64,000 nt of DNA from Hymenobacter duratus (GTDB lineage: Bacteria; Bacteroidota; Bacteroidia; Cytophagales; Hymenobacteraceae), in contig NZ_JACWZZ010000004.1 of assembly GCF_014698995.1 (NCBI RefSeq), positions 534,980-598,979 of the forward strand. The letters are read 5' to 3'. This document shows, piece by piece, positions 24,807-31,757 of the stretch. Position numbers and translations under genes: made by a program. The notes below the pieces were generated by a model. That model had not been told where the DNA came from. It searched no databases and saw only the letters and a list, made by a program, of their open reading frames with translations. Each line of letters begins with the position of its first letter. The stretch's first letter is position 1.

Positions 24807-25876
24807 AGCTGAAAGGAGCGAACGGGAAATGAGCCAACGGCCTGAGCGGTTGGTACAGGCAGCGCAAAAAAGGAAGTATGGCGCGTTATGGCTGCGGCCA
24901 GTTGCTCCAGCGGCAGTACTGCATTGGCCCAGCCGTGTTGAATCACAGACTGCGGCATAGAAAACAGCGCGGAGGAGGCTTCATCCTGAACCAGCACCAT
25001 TCCGCCATGTTGCCGGATAGCCTGTGCTCCCAGCGTACCGTCGCGGCCGAGGCCGGTCAGCACTACGCCCAGCACGTTGCTCCCGATAGTGCGGGCTGCT
25101 GAACGCATCAGCAGGTCTACCGATGGCTCATCACCGGACGGGCTGGGTTCGGCCGTGTACTCCGTCTGCCATGCCTGCCACGGACTGTTGGTAGCAGCTT
25201 TCACCAATAAGTTGCGGCCACCCGGAGCTACTACAATATGGCCGGGCTCCAGCACGGTGCCGGGCCAGCCTGCCACTACCGGCAATGACGTGGCCCGGCG
25301 CAACCGCTCCACGAAAGAATTGAGGAATGAAGCAGGCAGATGCACCGCCACCAGAACAGAGTAGGCTAATGAGGCCGGCAGGCCCCGCACCAACTGCTCA
25401 ACGGCCGTAGTGCCGCCGGTAGAGCCCCCGATAATAACCAGTCCGCGCGAAATACCCGGAATAGCGCTTTTCGTTACCAGCTTGGCTGCTGCTCTGGCAG
25501 ACTTCTGCGGAATAATCCGGCGTACTTTCCGCAGCACCTCGGCACTCCATTCCGCTGGCACGCTATTGGGCCGGATGGTGTCGAACACTCCCCAATGGGC
25601 AGCCTCACGCAGCATTCCAGGTAAAGGCTGCCCCTCACAGTACAGAAGCGCAGGTATGGACGTGTAGCGGCTAAGCTGCTCTACATCCCGCAACTGGCTT
25701 TCCCCCACGATTACCAACCCCGGCCGCAGACGCCGAGCTACCGCCAGCAGCTCAGTCGCGCCGGCACTGACCACTTTTAGGTCGGGCTGGCTCTGGAGCA
25801 GGCGTGTCAGCCCCAGCCGCAAAGCCGTAGACAGGTTGCCGAGCAGAATGGTGAAAGAAAGGGAACGTTCGGGCAC
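24803..25876 (-). CDS. cheB: CheB-like methylesterase with a degenerate receiver domain
   Basis: The C-terminal half (about residues 160-350) is a CheB methylesterase/deamidase, which removes methyl groups from receptor glutamates. The triad is present: Ser in IIGGSTGGTTAVEQL, His in VAVHLPASFLNSF and Asp in GLGRDGTLGAQA. The N-terminal 120 residues have the length and strand-helix rhythm of a receiver, but the phosphorylation site is gone: the acidic pair reads ILLGNLS and the acceptor Asp position reads LVIVGES. The output domain therefore probably cannot be switched on by CheA. The start is GTG at 25876. Its stop overlaps the cheA start; cheY is 84 bp upstream. Confidence 0.88.
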   Translation of the reverse strand: MPERSLSFTILLGNLSTALRLGLTRLLQSQPDLKVVSAGATELLAVARRLRPGLVIVGESQLRDVEQLSRYTSIPALLYCEGQPLPGMLREAAHWGVFDTIRPNSVPAEWSAEVLRKVRRIIPQKSARAAAKLVTKSAIPGISRGLVIIGGSTGGTTAVEQLVRGLPASLAYSVLVAVHLPASFLNSFVERLRRATSLPVVAGWPGTVLEPGHIVVAPGGRNLLVKAATNSPWQAWQTEYTAEPSPSGDEPSVDLLMRSAARTIGSNVLGVVLTGLGRDGTLGAQAIRQHGGMVLVQDEASSALFSMPQSVIQHGWANAVLPLEQLAAAITRHTSFFALPVPTAQAVGSFPVRSFQL

Positions 25877-25960
25877 GGAGAAAATAGAGAATACCTGTGT
25901 GCTACAGGCAGCAGAGCATCAGCCCGCTGGCAGCACGAAGTAGAAAACCAGAGGAGGCTG

Positions 25961-26332
25961 CTATTCTGCCGTCTGCAGCGCGCCGCTTACGATTTCCAGG
26001 ACTTTTTCCTCGGAAAATGGCTTCACGATGTAAGCCGAAGCGCCGCTTTCCAGTGCTTCATTCACGATTACCTCCTGCCCAACGGCGCTGCACATGACCA
26101 CTTTCACGTCCGGATCGTTCTGGCGAATGCCTTTCAGCACGTCCAGGCCCGTGTTATCCGGCAGAATTACGTCCAGCGTGATGAGGTCGGGCTTGGCTGA
26201 AGCGGCCATTTCCAGCGCCTGCTGGCCATTAGCGGCCTCACCTACCACCTCGTAACCGGCGTCAGTGAGCATATTCTTGAGCATCGTGCGCATATAGAAG
26301 GAGTCGTCTACGATGAGGATGCGGTTTTTCAT
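25961..26332 (-). CDS. cheY: CheY-type response regulator
   Basis: This 123-residue stand-alone receiver domain has every functional residue: the acidic pair in ILIVDDSFYMR, the phospho-acceptor Asp in LITLDVILPDNTG, the switch Ser in VVMCSAVGQ and the Lys in YIVKPFSEEK. It has no output domain, so it acts by binding a partner. With no flagellar motor genes in sight, the partner is unknown. It lies between cheW and cheB in the chemosensory operon. Confidence 0.95.
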   Translation of the reverse strand: MKNRILIVDDSFYMRTMLKNMLTDAGYEVVGEAANGQQALEMAASAKPDLITLDVILPDNTGLDVLKGIRQNDPDVKVVMCSAVGQEVIVNEALESGASAYIVKPFSEEKVLEIVSGALQTAE

Positions 26333-26414
26333 AGGGGCAATTCAAAAATCAGAGAGAAAAAGAAGGCAAAAGGTCAAAAGCCGGACCTTGTACGGGTAGC
26401 AGCCAGCAAAGATG

Positions 26415-26918
26415 CTACCGGGGCTGTAACTGCATTATCTCATTAGGAGTGAGCAGCTTCAACATATCCAGCACAATGATGATGCGGCCATCTATTTTTA
26501 CAATTCCCTCAATGTACTTGTCGTTGATGTTAATGTCTTGGATGAACTCTGGGGCTTTTTCAATGCTGGAAACCGGAACTGAAAGAGGCTGAGGCACCTC
26601 GCGCACTACAATACCGATGGTGTAGTCCTTAGCTTCAATGGCCAGCGTGTAGGAAACGGTTGGTAACTCCTCGTCAGCAGGCCGGAGCCGGAACCGTTCT
26701 TCCAGGTCAATGATGGCAATGATGTCGCCCCGCAGGTTGGCAATGCCCTTCACGAAAGGCGGGGTTTTGGGCATCCGCGCAATTTCGGGCGTCACGGTTA
26801 CTTCCTTCACCTGCTCGATGCGCAGCCCATACTCTTCCTCCCCCAGGCGGAACACAATCAACTGAATGATGGTGTCCGGCTTATTTTTTTTGTCGGTGGT
26901 CAGTTCTGCGTCAGGCAT
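26415..26918 (-). CDS. cheW: CheW coupling protein
   Basis: CheW (167 residues) links receptors to CheA in the array. It has the double SH3-like fold with QLIVFRLGEEEYGLRIEQVKEV, PPFVKGIANLRGDIIAIIDLEERF, a middle VREVPQPLSVPVSSIE and IVKIDGRIIIVLDM at the end. The Arg-Gly motif of the CheA/receptor interface (NLRGDI) is present. It begins 75 bp after the receptor stop and is followed by cheY. Confidence 0.96.
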   Translation of the reverse strand: MPDAELTTDKKNKPDTIIQLIVFRLGEEEYGLRIEQVKEVTVTPEIARMPKTPPFVKGIANLRGDIIAIIDLEERFRLRPADEELPTVSYTLAIEAKDYTIGIVVREVPQPLSVPVSSIEKAPEFIQDININDKYIEGIVKIDGRIIIVLDMLKLLTPNEIMQLQPR

Positions 26919-26993
26919 TCGACGGGAGTATTCCAGTTTCAGGGCAGGGTTCCGCTGTCGGCCCCTGCCCCTTCCGGAGGTTAGCTGCTGGAA

Positions 26994-29900
26994 TTATTTA
27001 CTGGCTTTGGCCTTGGCCTTTTTCACTGGCTTCTCAGCCGATGCGGCCGGGGTTGGCGTCGAGCCATTGCCGTTAGCAGAAGCGGTGGAGGCCGTAGCCC
27101 GGACCCGCCGCTCTGGCTTGGTAGCTTCAGGAGTGGCTTTTGCTTTGCGGGCGGCAGCTGGCTTCTGGACCGTCGTTGGTTTGGCCGTGTTAGTACGGCG
27201 CCCACCCGGAGCTGGAGCAGTAGTGTTGGGAGCAGCGGCTGTAGCGCGCCGTCCTACCATTCGCTCAGACGGAGTGGAGGCAACTGGAGCTGCTGGCTGT
27301 TGGCGCATTGACCGGCGCATTGGCAGTGGTTCCGGCTCTGGCTCATCCTCCACATACTCAATCAGCTGGAAGTTGGACAGGCCCAGCTGCAGGTCGTCGG
27401 CAATGTCGGTGAGGCGCTGGCTCGATACGGTCAGCTCGTGCATGGACGTGGAGAGCTGCTTGGCCGTGCCGGCTACCTGCTGCGTACCCGAAGCCGTCTG
27501 CTCGGCAATGGCTACCACTTCTTCCACGTACTTCACCACGTCGCCGATAGACGTTTTCTGTACCTCGGTAGCCGTCAGAATGTCGCGGGAGGTGCGGAGC
27601 GTTTCGCCGGAGCTGGTGGCAATGTTCTTAAAGGCCGAGCTGGCCTCGAAGGTAGCGTTCTTGCCTTTCAGTACCCGGCCTTCCATGGTGCTGATTGCGG
27701 TTGCGGCCGACGTGGTATCTTTCTTAACGTCGTCTACCAGCGTCCCGATTTCCGAGGCGGAGCGGCGGGAGCCTTCGGCCAGCTTGCGGATTTCTTCGGC
27801 TACTACCGCGAAACCGCGGCCGGCTTCCCCGGCGCGGGCCGCTTCGATGGCGGCGTTCAGAGCCAGCAGGTTGGTTTGCGAGGCAATGTCGGTAATCACG
27901 CCCAGCGACTTGCTGATGTCTTGGGAGCGAACCGAAAGAACTTCGATGGTTTTAGCCGTCTGGGCTGCCGCCGCCGAAATTTCCTCCATGTTCTTTACCA
28001 CTTCCGCTACGGTTTTCAGACCGAGCTGCGAGGTTTGCTCACCCAGGATAGCTGCCTTAATACCGATATCGGCTTTGCCGGCCGTTTCCTTGGTGGCCTG
28101 CATGATTTCTTCAATTAGCTTGAAAGCCTGGTCGGTCTTGAGGGCTTGGTTCTGCGCGCCTTCGGCCATCTGCTGCATGGCCAGGGCCACGTCAACCGTT
28201 ACCCGGCTCATCTCCTGCCCTTTCGCCGCCATTTCTTCCGACGACGTACCCACTACCTGCGACGAATCGTTGATTTCCGCCAGCAGGTCGTTCAGCGTAT
28301 CCACGGCGAGGTTCAGCGCGTCAGCCATCGACTTGATGTCGCCAGCCGTCTGGATTTCAACCTGCTGCGTCAGGTCGCCTTCAGAAATGGCCCGTACCAC
28401 GCGGCTCACTTCCAGTACCGGCGAGGCAATGGATTCGAGCAGGTCGTTGAGCGTATCCACGATTTCCTTCCACGAGCCGCTCACGCCGCCTACCGTGGCG
28501 CGTTCGGTCAGCTTGCCTTCCACACCGGCCACTTTGGCCACGCGGCTTACTTCCTGCGCCAGTCGGTTCAGGTCGTCCACCATGCGGTTGATGGTGTCGG
28601 CTAGCTCGGCTACCTCGCCTTTGGCGTCCAGCGTCAGCTTCTGGGTCAGGTCACCCTGCGATACGCCGGTTACTACCTTCACAATGCCTCGTACCTGTGT
28701 GGTGAGGTTGGCCGCCAGCGTGTTTACGTTGTCGGTCAGGTCCTTCCATACGCCGGTTACGTTCGGAACTTCGGCCTGGCCACCCAGTTTACCTTCGGTG
28801 CCTACTTCCTGCGCTACGCGGGTTACTTCGCCGGCGAAGATGTTGAGCGAGTCCACCATCCGGTTGATGTTGTCTTTCAGGTCGAGCAGCTCGCCTTTTA
28901 CATCTACCGATACCTTCTGGCTCAGGTCGCCGCGGGCTACGGCGGTGGTTACGTTGGCAATGTCGCGCACCTGGCTGGTGAGCGAGGCGGCCATGAAGTT
29001 TACGTTGTCGGTGAGGTCTTTCCAGGTGCCGCGTACGTTCGGTACGTCGGCCTGGCCGCCGAGCTTGCCCTCGGTGCCTACCTCGCGGGCCACGCGGGTT
29101 ACTTCGTCGCCGAAGGTGTTGAGCGAGTCCACCATCTGGTTGAGGTTTTCCTTCAACTGCAGCAGCTCACCACGCACATTCACAGTCACTTTCTGCGACA
29201 AGTCACCTTTCGCTACAGCCGTAGCTACGTTGGCAATGTCCCGTACCTGAGAGGTCAGGTTCGAGGCCATCGTGTTTACGTTGTCAGTGAGGTCCTTCCA
29301 AGTACCGCTCACATTCGGCACCGATGCCTGGCCGCCCAGGATACCCTCGGTACCTACTTCGCGGGCCACGCGGGTTACTTCGCCGGCGAAGATGTTGAGC
29401 GAGTCCACCATCTGGTTGAGGATGTTTTTCAGGTCGAGAATCTCGCCTTTCACATCCACCGTCATCTTCTGGGTCAGGTCGCCTTTGGCTACCGCGCTGG
29501 CTACGTTGGCAATGTCCCGTACCTGAGAAGTCAGGTTCGAGGCCATGTAGTTTACGTTGTCCGTCAGGTCTTTCCAGGTACCCGATACGCGGGGTACGCT
29601 GGCTTGGCCGCCGAGCTTGCCTTCGGTACCTACTTCGCGGGCCACGCGGGTTACTTCGTCGCCGAAGATGTTGAGCGAGTCCACCATCTGGTTGAGGATG
29701 TTCTTCAGCTCCAGGATTTCTCCTTTTACATCCACGGTCATCTTCTGGCTCAGGTCACCGCGGGCTACGGCCGTGGCTACGTTGGCAATGTCTCGCACCT
29801 GCAAGGTCAGGTTCGAGGCCATGTAGTTTACGTTGTCGGTCAGCTCCTTCCACACACCGGCCACGTTCGGTACGTCGGCCTGGCCGCCAAGCTTGCCTTC

Positions 29901-31406
29901 GGTGCCTACCTCCAGTGCCACGCGGGTTACTTCGCCGGCGAACAGGTTGAGCGAGTCCACCATCTGGTTCAGGTTCTGCTTCAACTGCAGCAGCTCGCCT
30001 TTCACGTCTACCGTAATTTTCTGCGACAAGTCGCCTTTGGCTACGGCGGTAGCTACGTTGGCAATGTCTCGTACCTGCAAGGTCAGGTTCGAGGCCATGT
30101 TATTTACGTTGTCGGTCAGCTCCTTCCATACGCCGGCCACGTTCGGAACGCTGGCTTGGCCGCCCAGACGGCCTTCGGTGCCCACTTCCTGCGCCACACG
30201 GGTTACTTCGCCGGCAAACAGGTTGAGCGAGTCCACCATCTGGTTCAGGTTCTGCTTCAACTGCAGCAGCTCGCCTTTCACGTCTACCGTAATTTTCTGC
30301 GACAAGTCGCCTTTGGCTACGGCGGTAGCTACGTTGGCAATGTCTCGTACCTGCAAGGTCAGGTTCGAGGCCATGTTATTTACGTTGTCGGTCAGGTCTT
30401 TCCAGATGCCCGATACGTTGGGCACCAGTGCCTGGCCGCCGAGTTTACCTTCGGTGCCCACTTCCTGCGCCACGCGGGTTACTTCGCCGGCAAACAGGTT
30501 GAGCGAGTCCACCATCTGGTTCAGGTTCTGCTTCAACTGCAGCAGCTCGCCCTTTACATCAACGGTAATCTTCTGGGTCAGGTCGCCCTTGGCTACGGCC
30601 GTGGCCACGTTGGCAATATCCCGCACCTGAGAAGTCAGGTTCGAGGCCATGTAGTTTACGTTGTCCGTCAGGTCTTTCCAGATGCCGCCCACGTTCGGTA
30701 CGCTGGCCTGGCCGCCGAGCTTGCCTTCGGTGCCTACTTCCTGTGCCACGCGGGTTACTTCGCCGGCGAACAGGTTGAGGTTGTCGATGGTCTTGTTGAT
30801 GGTTTCAGCCATCACCTTGAAGTCGCCGGAAACCGGAATCTGGAAGGTTTCGTCCAGATTGCCTTTGCTGATGTTCTTGAGCACTTTGCCCACTTCCAAC
30901 ACCGGCACGGCAATGCTATCCACGAGGCCGTTGATGTTGTTGATCATGTCGCGCCAGAAACCGGCGGCGTTGTCGGCGGAAGCACGGGCTTTCAGGTTGC
31001 CTTCTACCCCGGCTACCTTCGAGATGCGCGACACCTCGCCGCCTACCCCGCCAATCATTTCCACCATGGAATTGTAGGCTTCGGCTATTTCGGCGAAGAT
31101 GTCGTTGTTCTGCTTGGTCAGGCGCACCGATACGTCTCCCTTCTTAAAGGCGTCGAGAGCGTAGAGCACCCGGTTGAGCTGCTCGTTGATGTAGTCGGCA
31201 TTTTCCAGGGCTCCGCTGCTGCGTACGTTCGAGCCTTTGGCACTACCGCTGCGGCGCGTGATATCCCCGACGGTATCATCGTCCACATCCAAGGCTTTGC
31301 CCTTGGCGCTTACGACGGCGGCGGAAGTAGTGCCTGCGGAACTAGTATCGGCCGGATTGGTGGCAGCCGAACGACGGGTGGTTGGAGAAGTCTTACCTGA
31401 TGCCAT
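26994..31406 (-). CDS. Giant soluble poly-HAMP methyl-accepting chemoreceptor
   Basis: This 1470-residue receptor has no signal peptide or membrane segment. Residues 1-85 are a Ser/Thr/Ala-rich disordered start. Residues ~86-248 hold degenerate HAMP units. Residues ~249-985 contain eight consecutive 92-residue repeats, each with a canonical HAMP half (MASNLTLQVRDIANV, then GDLSQKITVDVKGEL) and a divergent half (GEVTRVAQEVGTEGKLGGQ, then WKDLTDNVN). A further HAMP pair leads to the MCP signalling coiled coil with the conserved tip TNLLALNAAIEAARAGEAGRG at about 1175-1195. The last ~115 residues are a Pro/Ala/Lys-rich tail. The layout recalls the HAMP arrays of fungal group III histidine kinases (Nik1). 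It is the first gene of the chemosensory operon. The start at 31406 (before ASGKTSP) lies inside the transcript predicted from the -7 box. Confidence 0.93.
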   Translation of the reverse strand: MASGKTSPTTRRSAATNPADTSSAGTTSAAVVSAKGKALDVDDDTVGDITRRSGSAKGSNVRSSGALENADYINEQLNRVLYALDAFKKGDVSVRLTKQNNDIFAEIAEAYNSMVEMIGGVGGEVSRISKVAGVEGNLKARASADNAAGFWRDMINNINGLVDSIAVPVLEVGKVLKNISKGNLDETFQIPVSGDFKVMAETINKTIDNLNLFAGEVTRVAQEVGTEGKLGGQASVPNVGGIWKDLTDNVNYMASNLTSQVRDIANVATAVAKGDLTQKITVDVKGELLQLKQNLNQMVDSLNLFAGEVTRVAQEVGTEGKLGGQALVPNVSGIWKDLTDNVNNMASNLTLQVRDIANVATAVAKGDLSQKITVDVKGELLQLKQNLNQMVDSLNLFAGEVTRVAQEVGTEGRLGGQASVPNVAGVWKELTDNVNNMASNLTLQVRDIANVATAVAKGDLSQKITVDVKGELLQLKQNLNQMVDSLNLFAGEVTRVALEVGTEGKLGGQADVPNVAGVWKELTDNVNYMASNLTLQVRDIANVATAVARGDLSQKMTVDVKGEILELKNILNQMVDSLNIFGDEVTRVAREVGTEGKLGGQASVPRVSGTWKDLTDNVNYMASNLTSQVRDIANVASAVAKGDLTQKMTVDVKGEILDLKNILNQMVDSLNIFAGEVTRVAREVGTEGILGGQASVPNVSGTWKDLTDNVNTMASNLTSQVRDIANVATAVAKGDLSQKVTVNVRGELLQLKENLNQMVDSLNTFGDEVTRVAREVGTEGKLGGQADVPNVRGTWKDLTDNVNFMAASLTSQVRDIANVTTAVARGDLSQKVSVDVKGELLDLKDNINRMVDSLNIFAGEVTRVAQEVGTEGKLGGQAEVPNVTGVWKDLTDNVNTLAANLTTQVRGIVKVVTGVSQGDLTQKLTLDAKGEVAELADTINRMVDDLNRLAQEVSRVAKVAGVEGKLTERATVGGVSGSWKEIVDTLNDLLESIASPVLEVSRVVRAISEGDLTQQVEIQTAGDIKSMADALNLAVDTLNDLLAEINDSSQVVGTSSEEMAAKGQEMSRVTVDVALAMQQMAEGAQNQALKTDQAFKLIEEIMQATKETAGKADIGIKAAILGEQTSQLGLKTVAEVVKNMEEISAAAAQTAKTIEVLSVRSQDISKSLGVITDIASQTNLLALNAAIEAARAGEAGRGFAVVAEEIRKLAEGSRRSASEIGTLVDDVKKDTTSAATAISTMEGRVLKGKNATFEASSAFKNIATSSGETLRTSRDILTATEVQKTSIGDVVKYVEEVVAIAEQTASGTQQVAGTAKQLSTSMHELTVSSQRLTDIADDLQLGLSNFQLIEYVEDEPEPEPLPMRRSMRQQPAAPVASTPSERMVGRRATAAAPNTTAPAPGGRRTNTAKPTTVQKPAAARKAKATPEATKPERRVRATASTASANGNGSTPTPAASAEKPVKKAKAKASK
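28455..30662 (-). repeat. Eight tandem 276-bp repeats coding the HAMP array
   Basis: The receptor's eight 92-residue units correspond to a 276-bp DNA period; the outer limits are approximate. Units differ at scattered positions, mainly in the RVAQ/RVAR/RVAL and LTSQ/LTLQ positions. Two neighbouring units share an unbroken 179-bp identity (29941-30119 and 30217-30395). Confidence 0.85.
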
Positions 31407-31484
31407 AAAAAGCAAGGAGTAGCGGGACGTGCGGGAAGGGCAAAGGAGGTGCAGAAGACGCAAAACCGCCTCTGCCCAACTAGG

Positions 31485-31492
31485 CAAAGGTA
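31485..31492 (-). promoter_or_regulatory. -7 box of the chemosensory operon
   Basis: The minus strand reads TACCTTTG, an exact TAnnTTTG match 79 bp before the receptor start. A CAAA at 31509-31512 could be a -33 element but the spacing (16 bp) is short. Confidence 0.5.
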
Positions 31493-31757
31493 GCGAATAC
31501 GCCTAGTTCAAAGCGAATGATTCTTCAAGATCTGCAGAAAGTGTGGAATCTGCTTTCGGTGAACCAGTTGCGGTTATTTCGCTGTTGCCCCCACACGCCC
31601 CAACCCCGCGGCCGGTTCCGGCATTATAGCGCAGGGCGTCCGGTTGCCGGATTATTCCAGCATCTTTGCGGCAAAATTCAACTTCCTGCCCGCTGCCGCG
31701 TTTTCTATAGGAAACCGCCTACTGTCAGCCTCCCATTCCCGCCTCTACGCTTCCCTC

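Noticed and set aside
28455..30662. Regular DNA repeats that could suggest a CRISPR array
   Set aside because: The 276-bp period is coding, units are 92 codons long, and there are no short repeats with unique spacers.
26866..31400. Very long plus-strand open frames (598 and 794 codons) opposite the receptor gene
   Set aside because: They are mirror readings of the HAMP repeats: low complexity, no recognised family, and explained by the GC-rich repeated codons of the real gene.
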